A DNA stretch of 64,000 bases from Synanceia verrucosa (GCA_029721515.1 CM056550.1:16243119-16307118); one strand, 5' to 3'. Shown: positions 1 to 12,080, numbered from the stretch's first letter. A program made the numbers and translations. The notes: generated by a model from the sequence alone, not told the origin.

Positions 1-790
1 ACATGATGAAAAAATATTGTTTTTACAATTTTTTTTACGATTTTTGTGCCTTGAAATGGTTCAGAACACTCCAAAAAGGGTTTCTAATGACGTTTTGTGA
101 CATTTTAAAATTTATCATTTTTTGACTTTTTCGACATACTGTAGTATGACGTTTTTTGACAATTTGCAACATGATGAAAAAATGTTTTTTTACAACTAAT
201 TTACAAATATTGAGCAATAACATCATTTAACTTACTATCATTAGGCTTTCTAATCAGTTTTTTTTTACATTTTAAAACTTGTCATTTTTTGACATTTTCG
301 ACATACTATAGTATGACGTTTTTTGACAATTTGCAACATGATGAAAAAAGATTTTTTTACCACTTATTTATAAATTCTGTACCTTGAAATGGTTCAGAAC
401 ACTGCAAAAAGGCTTTCTAATGACTTTTTTTGACATTTTAAAAGTTGTCATTTTTTGACTTTTTCGACATACTATAGTATGACTTTTTTTGACAATTTGC
501 AACATAATGAAACAATATATTTTTTTACAACTTATTTACAAATTCTGTGCCTTGAAATAATTCAAAACATTGCAAAAAGGCTTTCTCATGACTTCTTGTG
601 ACATTTTAAAAATTGTCATTTTGACAATTTTTTAAAACGTATTTTTCTCCAAAATACTGTGCCATGAAATCAATCAGAATTCTGAGATAAGGCTTTTTAA
701 TGACTTTTTGTGAAATTTCAAACATTGTGTATTGTTTTACTGTTTTCCACGCACTGTCGTATGACTTTTAGGAGACATTATTTGTCATGC
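1..790. repeat. Tandem repeat, unit about 167 bp, at least 4.5 copies
   Basis: Unit starts (ACATGATGAA or close variant) fall at 1, 169, 336 and 502, giving periods of 168, 167 and 166 bp. A fifth, decayed copy runs to about 790. Units share GTGCCTTGAAATGG, GCTTTCTAATGAC and GACATACTATAGTATGAC. The word CATACTATAGTATG, a perfect palindrome, is at 302-315 and 468-481, with a one-base variant at 135-148. Copy 2 has a diverged middle and copy 4 lacks the palindrome segment. The array probably continues left of the window. Confidence 0.85.
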
Positions 791-930
791 TTGCTTTAAC
801 ATGCATGCATATAGATTTGTCTTTTACAAGTTTTGTGACATATACTGTAACTTAATTCATCACAAAATAATTTGGTATTATCAATATTTTTTCAACAAAT
901 TACACTATAACTGTATTCATCAATCATCCA

Positions 931-1350
931 AAATGCTGTTCACATTCTTCAGCTCAGCTTTCGATACAATCATCCCGCAGAAGCAGCTGGGCCTTTCTGA
1001 TTGAAAGGCCATAACAGTGTGCAACAGCAGCAGAACATCAGGCGACATCACCCTGAGCACAAGCGCCCCCAAACATTGTCAAAAAGACTGAGGAGATGGT
1101 TGTTCGCTTCAGGAGGATGTCAGCTGAACGCTCTCCACGGCTCATCAGTGGATCGTCAATGGGCAGGGTCAGGACCACCAAGATCTCTGACCTCACCTGG
1201 TCCTCCAACACTACCTCTGCGGCCAAGAAGGGACAGCAATGCCTCCACTTCTTGCAGACAGCGTACTACCACCCATCCTCACCACCTTCTACACTGTGGA
1301 ACACGTCCTGACCAGCTGTATCTCTGTGTGGTTAAGAGGCTGCGAAGCAT
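931..1350 (+). pseudogene. Decayed LINE reverse-transcriptase fragment (CR1/L2/Rex1-like)
   Basis: Three short blocks in two alternating frames recall the C-terminal half of non-LTR reverse transcriptases. FFSSAFDTIIPQKQL (from about 943) resembles the DFSSAFNTI motif. VVRFRRMS ... ISDLTWSSNTTSAAKKGQQC (1096-1250) resembles the segment between the catalytic box and the thumb. LTTFYTVEHVLTSCISVWLRGC (from about 1278) resembles the thumb segment. Stops and frameshifts separate them, and the catalytic (Y/F)xDD region is missing. The element is dead. The clade assignment is from memory of the motifs. Confidence 0.65.
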
Positions 1351-1819
1351 CAGTGTGTATGGCATGTCAAAAACTGACACAGAATAAACACAGCAGCAGA
1401 ATGATGACAACTTTGAACTGGAAACAAACTAAAACAAGAGGCAGCAGAGATGGAAATGTTCAGGGAGAAGGAAAGAAAGGTGAGTAAAAGGTGCAGCAGC
1501 TCACATTGTATCTTCTGACCTGACACATCTACATACTTCTTAAACACGCACACAAGTTTCATGCAGCTTCTCGCTGTGTTGAGTCATGGGGTTAATTAAG
1601 CAAACTCTGCCACAATCACTGAAGTACAATCTGCTTTTAGCTGCAGTAAAATCAGAGCCCAATTTGCTCCATTTAATCTGCTCAACTCAGCGTGAACACG
1701 CTGAAGGTCAGTGCACTGCAGTTTCTACAACCCCCCCCCCACCACCATTCGCTCCCATAAGACCCCGAGGACAAAATAGTTTTACAGCACAAATGAGCAG
1801 CAGAAGCAACAAAGTCTGC

Positions 1820-2110
1820 AAAGGTTATTAATGGCAGGATTATGGAATTGAAACGCTGGATAGAGGTAATACCGCAGTTATGGGACTAGGTATTAAAATG
1901 ATGGTTGGAAATGTGGAGATAATGGTTTTTGCTCTGAACAATAGCTCTGCCCTCAATTTAACACCCTGACACATTATTCCTGGTCGTCCCTGAGCGCTGC
2001 GCTGCGAGGACGCCTCGGGCCGTTGGACGCCCGCTGAACCGGGCCGGTGCAAAAACTCCATTAATAACGAGCGAGTTCGTCTCCATTCAGTGCCACAAAT
2101 TAATCCCTAA
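1820..2110. promoter_or_regulatory. Possible conserved non-coding element
   Basis: Non-repetitive, non-coding stretch mixing AT-rich homeodomain-type words (TTATTAATGG, CCATTAATAACG) with a short GC-rich CpG-containing core at 1990-2045. Suggested only by texture, with no comparison available. Confidence 0.15.
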
Positions 2111-3230
2111 ATAAACACAGCATCGCTTAATTAAAGAGGAAGTGTGAGGTGCAGAGGGAGGAGAGAGGAAAGAAGATGCCATGATTGAGAAACGGCCCCA
2201 CAGGCAAACAAGAAACCCGATCATCACTACAACCAGAACGAGTCAAAGAAGCAAACAAGTCAAGGTTCCTCTCAATATCTGATAAAACTGAAAGCCTTCA
2301 GTTTATACACCACAAATGAGTTTCCTTCCATTTGGCCTTTAACGTGCAGGCCAAATGTAAGTTTGCGGGACCAAAGACTACAACATCCAAGCCCATTGTA
2401 TTTCAATCAAACAGATGCAGACACATTCAGAGAAGTGGTTTAAATTCTGTGAAACTGCAGTCATCCAAATCCTCAAACACTACATTCATTTAGGACAAGC
2501 TCACTGCAACGCGGTTGAGCCAATCTTTTGACAAATCCAAAGTGACCATTCTGGTCATTAATCAGATGATGTGACCTCTGGCACAAAGAAACCAGGTGTC
2601 ATCAGGCCATACAGGGTTGAAACATGTCACAGCTTTTTCTCCTTTTATCTGCCTCAGAGGTGTATGGATGGTAAAAACACCTGAGAGGAAGTCATGGCCG
2701 CCTCAAGCTCCCCTCAGGTGATCTGACCTGGACACTCCGTCTTTGAGCTTTAAAGAGCAGCTCTGAGAAACAGGATTTCCCTCTCTGAACATGGCCTGAG
2801 AGGACGAGAGAGGATCACACAGAGCTAGAGAGAGAGGGGGAGTCAGATAAATGACATTTTTGTGTTTGGCTGCTGTCGGGCCGCAGGCGACTCGCCCACG
2901 CAGCCCAGAGAGTCGTTTCCTCTCAGCATGGCTGATCTGCAGCCTGCTCTGCTGATAGCGTCGACTGCGCTGAAGCCGCTAATGCTTCGTGCTAATGTCT
3001 CTATCTATGCCGCCGCTGCTGGCCTCAAATGTCACAACCACTATTTGTGTTTGTCTTCCTCGCAGACATTATGCAGGAAGTTACACGGCAGTTCATGTGT
3101 CGAGGAGTCGGAGCAGACATCAAACGGGCTCCTGCTGGGAGCTGCTGTGTAATCGCTGCCCTCCTCACCACTTCACAGTCAGTTCAGAGCGCCGCTGCCT
3201 TTCATCCACCCACCAAAGCTCAGAGACATT

Positions 3231-3252
3231 CACACCTGGGAGGCCAGGTGTG
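3231..3252. repeat. Small palindrome with two CACCTG/CAGGTG E-boxes
   Basis: CACACCTGG and CCAGGTGTG are perfect 9-bp arms around a 4-bp centre. Each arm carries an E-box of the ZEB/Snail-binding type. It could be chance. Confidence 0.4.
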
Positions 3253-4374
3253 CTCGCTCCTGCTTAGCAGTGAGGCAAAATTCCTATAGAAATGATATTT
3301 CATTCAAACTCGTCTGGCAGTTCGCTCCAAATGAAATTCTTTAGTATGAAGGTGGATAAAGTCATTTCCTGTGACTCTTCAGGTTTGTGGAGAGCTGCAG
3401 CCTCAGAAAGCAAGGAGACGCCAAAATATTATAAATATTATAAATATATTAGTCCTGACAGTATGCTGCTGTCTGGACTCTTCAACCTGAAGCCTCAGAG
3501 AGGAAGACAGCGAATAAACGAATCCATTAAAATCTGCATGCTGGAGCAAAACGCCTACTGCTGCACTTTTGATCTTTAAAGGGTCAGTTCACTTCAATCA
3601 CAAAAAACATCATTGTCTTCAGGCTTTATTTGTCCTGTGAATGGAGCTGGAAAGGTCACTAAATATTGATAAATAATCAAACTACAAACCTACAGTTAAA
3701 TAAGAATAAGACATAAAACACTCGTCAAATAAAAGACCAAAGTCTCTTCAGTTCAGCAGGTTTAACATTTCAAAGACCTGATGTGATTCTATAGTTTATG
3801 ATTAGGGACTGCTGCTGACCGTGACGACGAGAGAGATGCTTTCCTGGTATTATTTCACTCAGGTTAACCCACAGAGTCAGAGGGGCAGTTTTCATGTCGA
3901 CTATTTCTGCAGATGGATATATCATTTTTCAAAGCGGTGAGCATAACAATTTTCACTACAATCTTATTGGTGTGGAGGCACAAATCTGATCAAATAAAAC
4001 AAAATACTTGTCTTTAGTTTTTTGGTGATAAATTAAATGCAGCGGTGAAAGAAGGCCGGTGAGGTCTGATACGCTGCGACACTTTTTTAAGAGTCAGTGC
4101 TGGTACGCAGATCAAACCAATAACCTGAGTGAGATCAGCCATTTCTACCAACCTGAGGTCTTCTTCACCAACTTCCTGTCTGCTTTCTGAGAGCCGATCG
4201 ATACGAGACGGATGAGAAAGTTTTCAGGTTTCCAGGAGCTTATGCGACTCCTCACAGCGTTAGCTCATGATGCAATAATGTGGAGACTTACTAAATGATC
4301 TACGTGATTTATAGACTCACTTTGGGATCAATTTGTGTTTGGGAAGAGAGGGGAGGCGAGGTTTCACTCGCTGA

Positions 4375-4600
4375 TTTCATCAATTGAATTAAAAATCCCA
4401 GCCTTTGCTTCGACATGAGCCTCAGCAGATCAAATAATTAGCACGCGTCTGTTTACACATCACACCATGAGAAATCCCTCTCGCTGCACAACGGCAGCGC
4501 TTAATACGAGCTTGTTTCATGTGAGCTTAATTGACTTTAGTGTGGCGCGCTGTTATTGATTCAACACCCTCAGGAGGCGTTTCTCACCTCACACTTAACA
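4375..4600. promoter_or_regulatory. Possible conserved non-coding element
   Basis: Intronic stretch with CAATTGAATTAAAAAT, AAATAATTAGCACGC and GCTTAATTGACTTTAGTG. Several homeodomain-type cores lie in otherwise unique sequence. Inferred from composition only. Confidence 0.2.
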
Positions 4601-5658
4601 CCTTTTTAACATCCACGACTTTGCAACACCTGCACGCCTCCGTCAAGTTTGCAGTAAGTCAGTGTGACACTCTTCATCGCACAAAGTGGCCCTCGTTAAC
4701 ATAAAGTCGGCTCTAATTGCCTCAGACAGTCTCTCCTGGAAGACTCCAACATCCCAGGATTTACAGGCCGATAATGAAGACTTAACGACAACAAAGAGGA
4801 TCAAAACGCCAGCGACCGACATCATTAACTCCACGTCAGGCTTGGTTTCATTGCACAGTAAACGCAGCCAACAGGAGCACAAAAGCTTTCAAAGTCCTGA
4901 CGTGTCATCACGCAGTCAGCATTAATATCTTCTGACGCTCGTTCCTGCGGACAGGAAACAGATCAGACCTTCAGGCCGTCGCTGTGCTGCCATCATCTTT
5001 AGGACTCTGATGGAGCAGGAACAGGAGGAGAAGCTGTCTAGTGAAGTCTCAAGCTCTTTACATACACATCATTTCCATTTCTAATTATGTACTATGAATT
5101 ATTCTTTAATATATGATAGAATAACAACAGATACAATACATGCATCACCCACAGCTGTTTCTCCATCTTTCTCCATTTAAATCACCCATCCATCCACTTC
5201 ATCTGCTTACACAGCTCTTCAAGACGAACCCTGAGGCCTTCCCAGGTGAGATAAGGTGAGGTGATGTTTCTAATCCCTGTGGGCAGATTTGTGGCCCAGC
5301 CAGCAGCAACACAAACAATTCACATGAATGACATTTATTAATATTCAACAGACCAGCAGCAGCAGGGACAAAATCTTCTCGGCAGAATAAAACCACGACC
5401 AGTAACCTGAAGTCACTGAACAAACAAGCTGCTGCTGTTTCTCAAACACAGGAGGAGGACATTTCCATCTTATAAGTAAAATCTCTCCAGGGTGTTTGTA
5501 GATCTACTGCTAACATCCTGATCAGGCCTAAACCACCTGAGCCCAGCCACTCTACAGGAGATCAAAGGTCGCTCGTGACCGCAGGTGAGGGTTGGAAAGC
5601 CTTCGTTCACACAGTCAGTATGAAGTGATGTGTTCCAGGTGAGGGTTCGGTCACTTAC

Positions 5659-5825
5659 TTCTGAGAGAAGAGGTCTCTGTAGGGGCTGCCGTGCTGCATG
5701 GCGATGCCGTAACCTTTGCTGCTCATGCTGTTCCCCGACACGGTGACGGTGCAGTCGTCATCCGTCAGGGCGGCGTACTCCAGCACCGCCATGTCCCACA
5801 GGAAGGCGTAGGGACTCTTCTTGGC
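5659..5825 (-). CDS. grid1: grid1 exon: S2 of ligand-binding domain, second part (last exon in window)
   Basis: 167 nt, 55 codons plus two bases. It begins AKKSPYAFLWDMAVLEYAAL after TGTGTGCAG and ends YRDLFSQ-AA before the consensus donor GTAAGT. Asp 11 in FLWDMAV (5793-5795) is the family residue that contacts the ligand amino group. Cys 25 in TDDDC should pair with a cysteine coded downstream, outside the window. The split codon AA+N gives Lys or Asn where I remember Arg (FSQR). The exon carrying the rest of S2 and M4 was searched for by its expected WWP motif in 1-5658 and not seen. Confidence 0.96.
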
Positions 5826-6450
5826 CTGCACACAAACACAGAGAAAACAGTGAAATTACAACGTTGATTTGATTGACTTGTTGTTTACAAGTTGCAATTT
5901 TCAGACTCACTGACTGCAAACACCTCTCCAGATTTCTCTCTAGTTTCTATGGAAACACTGGACTTGTTTGAAAGCATCCAATCAGCTCTAATTTTAGTCT
6001 CCTCCAGTGTGGCTGCCAATCAGAGCGGCTCTGCTGATGGGAAAGAAACCAGCTGATGTTCAGGAGTGGATGCTGCTTCAACACATTCTGTATTAAACTG
6101 AACGTATCTGAGGTTTGGACATTTTTACCTTAAAGACACATGTTGTAGCACCACTACTCACTGGAACATGTCTACTTGTTTGTGTATTTTTAACGGCTCA
6201 TCCAGTGGCAGGCGCACACACTTGATCCTTTAAAAATTCACATTAAATACAATATTGATCCACTGAGATGTGGACAGAGAGTCAGGACTCTGGCAGAGCT
6301 AAGAAAAAAAAACATATAAAACATACAAAGCATCTGATAAAAGTGTCACTAAATGAAACATGGAGGTGGAGGCTGCAGGAACAGGCTGATCTGAAAGCAG
6401 CAGCTTGTTGTTCAGAGTCAGCAGATCGGCTTCAACCTGCTAACTGTCTG

Positions 6451-6486
<36 letters not shown>
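6451..6486. repeat. (CA)n microsatellite
   Basis: About 18 uninterrupted CA units. Confidence 0.98.
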
Positions 6487-6490
<4 letters not shown>

Positions 6491-7374
6491 TGAACAAAGT
6501 GCTGGTGCACTGCTCATATAATAACAGGGAGACTTCAGTCTGCAGCACTTTCATGCTGTCGCAGCATCATTACTGCACCGCATCCCTCTGGTGCTCTGAT
6601 TGCCTGTTAGCTGCTGCTGTTAGCCTCTGCTAGCCTCTTGTTTACCTTTCATCATGTAAGGAGAGCAGGAAGAGGCTGTGATGCTAAGCTAAGTGATGAC
6701 ATGCTGGGATGCTGAGAGCAAAGAGGCTCGTATGGATCAGAGGAGACGAACAGAAACCTCAGATGTGCCGTCAGAGATAAAACCTCTGCTGCTGCAACAT
6801 CAGAGTCAACTGAAGACACATAATAATGAAATCCTTTTTAGAGGAAAGGAAAAATATGTAGGACCTCACTGTAGAAACAAGTGCTTGCCCATACAGGAGA
6901 GGGTTATGGGTTCAGGTTAGATGTGACACTGAACTCTGGTTTTAGTAAGAAAGTCACAGCATGAAACTAGATATTATAACAGCTTGCTTTGTCCTTTAAT
7001 TCTATCAGTTATGACAATATAAAGTTAATATTTGAAATCTGGAAACTTTTGTGTGTTTTCCTTCAAAAGTCCAGCAACAAACCAGCTTCTTCTCCAACAG
7101 ATGGAGGTTTATGTGAAAATAAGAGGACATGAACAGTGCTTCCTGTCACAGTCTTGTGGTTTTGATCCACTCTGACCTCCTTCCTACACAGCGTGTCACT
7201 CTTTTACTTAAATATTTAACTTAACTTTTTGTGGTAGATACAATCTACAGTGCATTACTTTTCCAGAGATAAAACTACTAAAGGTGGATGAGAATTACTG
7301 GCAGAAATATGAAAGTGAAATAATTTGACATAATGAGTTTCAAATGCACAGAGATCTGGGAATGACATCCATTT

Positions 7375-7560
7375 AGGATGGATTTCATTTTTAACCACCG
7401 TCTTTCTCTGACTCTAATTATTGCCATGGTAACTGTGGGCAGACTTTGAGTTGTGTTTATTATGCAAATGGGTGAATAATGGACGCACTCCGAGCCAATT
7501 TGTCTCACATGCTAATTTGTCATCGGCTTTTTGGGAGATCTACGAGCATAATAACGTACA
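7375..7560. promoter_or_regulatory. Possible conserved non-coding element with POU octamer
   Basis: Contains a perfect octamer ATGCAAAT at 462-469 of the 7 kb block (7462-7469), next to TGAATAATGG, and the homeodomain-type words CTCTAATTATTG and GCTAATTTG. The combination is typical of neural enhancers in large developmental introns. Not verified. Confidence 0.25.
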
Positions 7561-8075
7561 GCAGCGACACACAAACACGCCGCCACGCTAATTGACGTAT
7601 TGTGCAACTGCTGTTGTAATTAAGAAATGGGTAAACAGAGGAGTGTGTGTGTGTTTGCCTGCTGTGAATAAAACAGGAGGAGAGTATGTTTTTACTGATG
7701 ACGTTAACACACTGAGTGAAATCTAGAGCAGCAACAAGTAATCAAGCAGCTGGTAACTATTAACTGTTTTGATAGTTGGTTTAAGGAATTTCGGAGGGAA
7801 AAAAATACTAAAAAAGATAACTTTGAATATTTTCTGCTTTCTTTCTTCCTCTGTGAAGTAAAATGAATATCTCTGAGATAATTAAAGACGTCATCGTGGG
7901 CTTTTTGGAAACACTGAGTCACTTATTATTATTATTCTGACATTTTATGGAGCAAACAACTCAAACTAATCAAGAAAGTAATCCTGAATGAAACGACTCA
8001 CAGCTAGTTAAAACTCATAGAGCTGTAAGTGACAGAACAGCTCATTAACTAATAATTCAGTAGCATGGTGAGGCT

Positions 8076-8182
8076 TTTACTTTATTTTGTTTTTTTCATT
8101 GCTTTTATTTACTATCTGTATTGTGAAGCATACTGGTTCGCTGAATGGTTGGTGTAAAGGGCTGTATAAATAAAGAACCTTC
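8076..8182 (+). mobile_element. LINE-like 3' tail remnant
   Basis: The sequence ATTGTGAAGCATACTGG, followed by GGGCTGTATAAATAAAG, resembles the 3' end shared by many fish L2-type elements and their SINEs. Only this tail is present. Confidence 0.4.
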
Positions 8183-8348
8183 ACGTTTACATTCATTCAT
8201 CAAAGTCACAGTCAGAGGATCAATATATGATGTCAATAAGTGTCATAAGTCGCACAGTGAACAGTTTGTTTTAGACTCATGAAGCCATCAGTTCATTAAA
8301 AGTCTTTTCTAGTGTCAATAAGAAAAAAAAAAAAAGAAACGCTCTTAC

Positions 8349-8544
8349 TTTGCGTATGCCCTCAGACGGGCTGGACACAGAGTAGTCCATGCCGTTGTTC
8401 TTGCTGACCGTCCTCCACAGCTCTGCGTAGGTGCTGTCCTGCTCCAGAGGGTTGGTGCCTTTGTTCCTGAAGTAGTCGTAGACCGCTGAGTCCCTCACCG
8501 TGCCGTAGTCCACGTCAATCTGCCGAGCCAAGTCCTGGAAGGAC
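8349..8544 (-). CDS. grid1: grid1 exon: S2 of ligand-binding domain, first part
   Basis: 196 nt, phase 2 in and phase 0 out. With the split Arg it reads RSFQDLARQIDVDYGTVRDS, then AVYDYFRNKGTNPLEQDSTY, AELWRTVSKN, and ends SPSEGIRK before GTAAGA. This is the start of S2 after M3. The YGTVRDSAVY strand-helix is the typical S2 opening of the family. The acceptor is TCCTCCAG in front of GTCC. Differences from mammals are conservative (ARQIDVDY for SKQVEMSY as recalled). Confidence 0.96.
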
Positions 8545-9049
8545 CTGGAGGACACAGGGACACAGAGTCAGGACATGTGGACATCTGTGGTGCTCCACTT
8601 AGCCGAACCCTGACCAGCTTTGGGCCACTGTTCCCACCAACCAAACTTCTGAGTATTTAAACTGTTACACTTCCTGTCAGTTGTATCTTCAAACTCTATG
8701 GTCTAAATCTTTATCAGCTCTGTCCCTCAGAGACCAGATACAAAAGTAAACCAGTCTTTTTTAAAATCTGTGGACACTGACGAGGTGGGAGACCACTTTT
8801 AATCAGACCGGCTGATTTGTTTCTCCAGCTGCCTGGAAATGATTGAAGCATCCAGAGTGATTTTTAACAGCAGCGTTTAGAAGTTCATCAAAACAAACAG
8901 CAGGAGGAACATTGATATTCTAATAAAGAAAAGAAAAGTCTGGAAAGTTCCTGGTCCTTATAAACTAAATGTTTAGGTGTCTTATCGACAGCTGCTCGCT
9001 TCTTTAAAGTTCACTGGGGGTTAATCAGTCACAGGATTTTTCTTAATGT

Positions 9050-9310
9050 TCGTATTCATTTTGGGCCATTCATGTGAGGCTGAATGAAAGCAGACAGGCT
9101 GCTGCCACTGAGACGTTAATAACGCTGATGTTTTAATTGGATAATTGTGATGCTGGTGGAGGTTAGAGATGCAGCCTAATTGGATTTTGCTGATGTATGG
9201 AATATAATCCAGTCTGTGAGTCCCTAGAGGGCCACCGTACGACCCAACATCATTCAATAAACACAATCAACAGCCGAGCAATTTATTCATCTGGAATTAA
9301 CTTGATTCAT
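9050..9310. promoter_or_regulatory. Possible conserved non-coding element
   Basis: Dense in TAATTG-type cores (TTAATTGGATAATTG near 9134, CCTAATTGGA near 9175, GAATTAACTTG near 9295) in unique sequence beside the S2 exon. Texture-based call only. Confidence 0.25.
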
Positions 9311-11672
9311 TTAGAGGAGTTGTCTGCTTTTTCAGATGAACATTGATTGTTGTCATCATATCTTTATTTCTGTGTGTCGGTTCTGCTTCATCTGGTTCTC
9401 TATGAAAGCATGAATAAAAGAATAAATGCTCCACTGGAATAATTACACTGAGCCGCTGCAGACGTGTGATGTTTGTAACATGCCAGCTTTATTCTGAGAA
9501 AAAGAAAATCAGCCTGACAGACAGGAAATGACTCAGTGAGCAACCAAGCTTATCATCTTTAAAACCAAGAAAATCTGAAATATATTTACCTACATTTATC
9601 TACACATTGTGTCAAAATAAAGACACTTTTCAGATTTGTGTGTGTGCTGAATCTATCTGTTGTTTCCCCTTTCATCCGCCTCTTCCTGTTCCTCGTCTCT
9701 GCAGGAGGTGGTCGACTGTTTCAAATGAACTGAGCGAAAAGGGAAACACTACAGTTTGAAAAGCGTCAAGCTGCACATAAATGGTGACGGAAAGTGGCTG
9801 CTCTCAAAAAAAACTGTGTCTGAGTACTGAGTAATTCAGGACTTTTTTAGCCTTCTGGATGTGAGACGGGCGTGAGGAATAATAAAACCTGGTGCTCCTT
9901 TACAGTATTTTCCATCATGTGGATAACCCTGAGATTAAAGTTTTATTTGACTTGTTTGTTTTCTAAATATACACATCAATAATTAGCACAGCGATCGCTC
10001 CTGTTGCCTTGGTTACCATTTGCCTGTTTATTAGATTTTCAGCTGTAAACTGAATATGTTATAATGAATGAACATGAATATGATGAATATGTTAGATCTC
10101 AGTTATTATTTTAACCCCTTAAACCTCATTCTAATGATTAATAGAGGCGCTGAAATCAGAACATCACATGTCCATTTTAACAGATTATTATTATAAAAAA
10201 CATCATAAATGTGGATGTGGTGACAGAGATTCTGCATAAATCATCTGGACCTTGTGCTCAAACACTAACTACTATAGCTTTCACAGAAAAAAAAAAAATT
10301 CTCTAATCCTGTTTGAGTTTATTTCCCTCCTGAGCTGCAGAAGGATCTAGAATATGAATTTAAAAACAGCGTCATACATAATATTTAAGAGGCTGTGAGG
10401 TAATCTTTAATCTATAACAGAGATATAATGTGATCTTTATCCCATTTTATTATCTATGTGACACACTGCAAAACTAGAAACTTAACTTAGCCGACGCTAA
10501 CAGTGATATTACAAAGAGCCAGTAAACAGATTAATATCCTACAGCAGTTATATACTCATAAAGCACTCCATTATGTGGTAAAGATGTAAACAGTCTTTGA
10601 GAAGAGCACCAGCAGCCAGTGTGGATGTGAGTCAGTCAAAAGGAAGATGATTCTCCGGCTTTAAGGAAGTCAACATCACATGTAAGCCTGCTCTTCAGCA
10701 TTCACCCACTGTCTGAAAACGCCTGTCTTGTACTTAGCGTTTCCTCTTTGCTGTGCTCCTGAATGAACCGTCCTTCATGGACTAACATGCCGGGGATTTG
10801 CTGATGAAAATGTCAGCTTGGATTTAAATCTCAGAGGAGGAAAGAGAGAAAAGACGGGTGGAGGTGAGGCGTCGCTGTGCGGGGTGAAGTGACTGCTGTG
10901 TTCCTTTTGATGGCAAATGAGAGATAACGTTATTTATGCACACACAACTTAACAGGACGGCGCACCTGAGCTGCACATTTTTATCACACGTGTCAAAAGA
11001 AATCCTCGGCTTCTCTTTTAAAGAGTGTTTGAGCTGAAAGGAAGTCTGTTAACCGGTGCAGACACACCGACAGAAGGAAAAGTGTCCAAACACTCCGCAC
11101 TGCATGAGAAACCTAATGTGTGTCTAAGTTATATCTGCAGCATCACTTCTAGTCTGTGTGAATAAAATCCAACATAGTGAGAACATTTTAACCTGAGAAC
11201 GGATCAAAAAAAAATAGAAGAAACAAATCAGTAACTCTAGTAATAAAACAATGTGAAGAAATCCCTGTTCATGTCATGTTTGCTGCCATCTTGACTTGTA
11301 ACCTAAAACATCCAAAGTCTGTACCTTAGCTCATCACTGGTGGAGCTCAGAAAGTCACAACAGAGCAGGTTTCTTTTTAATCCTGTTTCCGGAGGGATTT
11401 TGTTCTTCTGTGACGTCGTCAGTGACAAAAAGGCCTCGAACAGAGCTGAGCTGTGAGCAGAAAACCCTCCTGTGTTCCTCCTTCTTCTCTGGCCTGACGT
11501 CAGTCTGGCCTCCAGGCCCGTTTGTCCCAGTCTGGACTCTAAGTGGACCCGTTGGGTCTTTGGGTGTTTCGATGTTCTCCCTGTAACGCTGGCTGGACTT
11601 GACTCTGCTCACCTCCAGAGGGGTTTGATAAAAAACACACTTTCTATTTACCATATATCAGGGGTCCCACGC

Positions 11673-11940
11673 GTCATGGAAAAGCTGGAAAATGATTGAC
11701 CAATTTTCCAGTCATGGAAAACATATGGAAAATGAGGAAAAAAAGTTAAAATGTCCTGGAAAGTTATCCTGGAAAATGATTTATTATTTCAACCTCCACT
11801 TTATGCCTTGTGAGTGAATCCAAATGGATCAAAAGTTACTTGTAGCACATTTGCATAAATAAATTTCCAGGATACCTTAACTGTTTCCAGGACATTTAAC
11901 CTCTTTCTCATTTTCCAGTCATGGAAAGTCCAGAAACTTG
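11673..11940. repeat. Fold-back dispersed repeat (GGAAAATG / TTTCCAGGA family)
   Basis: The arms 11726-11777 and 11863-11917 are inverted copies: TGGAAAATGAGG and TGTCCTGGAAA on one side, TTTCCAGGACA and CTCATTTTCCA on the other. TCATGGAAA words flank both. A related arm lies alone at 56218-56270. No coding sequence and no clear target-site duplication. Confidence 0.65.
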
Positions 11941-11949
11941 ATTTTTATT

Positions 11950-12080
11950 AAGCCATGTCTTCAGGGAGCAGTGGGCTGATATGCAAAGAGACCAGGGAGC
12001 AACTTCAGGGCCAAATGATAGAAGGAGCAGGAATCGAACCTACGACCCTGAGGTTGAAAGGTGCCCCCTTCAAGCATGAA
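11950..12080 (-). mobile_element. tRNA-derived SINE fragment
   Basis: On the minus strand there is a perfect tRNA B-box GGTTCGATTCC (12030-12040) preceded by AACCTCAGGGTCGTA. A SINE-like body follows it. No intact A-box is seen, so the head is truncated. It directly abuts the fold-back repeat. Confidence 0.6.

Larger units (their letters stand above)
1..5658 (-). other. grid1 intron, partial (downstream of last exon seen)
   Basis: Partial intron at the 3' side of the exon at 5659. It holds the tandem repeat at 1-790 and the LINE fossil at 931-1350. The remaining sequence has only short scattered open frames with no recognisable protein. 1820-2110 and 4375-4600 have the look of conserved non-coding DNA (AT-rich homeodomain-type words such as TTAATTGA and TTAATTAA in non-repetitive sequence). 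Confidence 0.8.
5826..8348 (-). other. grid1 intron
   Basis: 2.5-kb intron between the two S2 exons. It holds a CA microsatellite, a possible regulatory stretch at 7375-7560 and a LINE-like tail at 8076-8182. No coding sequence was seen. Confidence 0.9.

Noticed and set aside
3160..3185. Possible missing grid1 exon with the KWWP motif
   Set aside because: The minus strand reads GAAGTGGTGA, giving a stop after Trp, with no family-like flanks.
12030..12040. tRNA gene on the minus strand
   Set aside because: Only a B-box is present, with no cloverleaf, no A-box and a SINE-like body after it.
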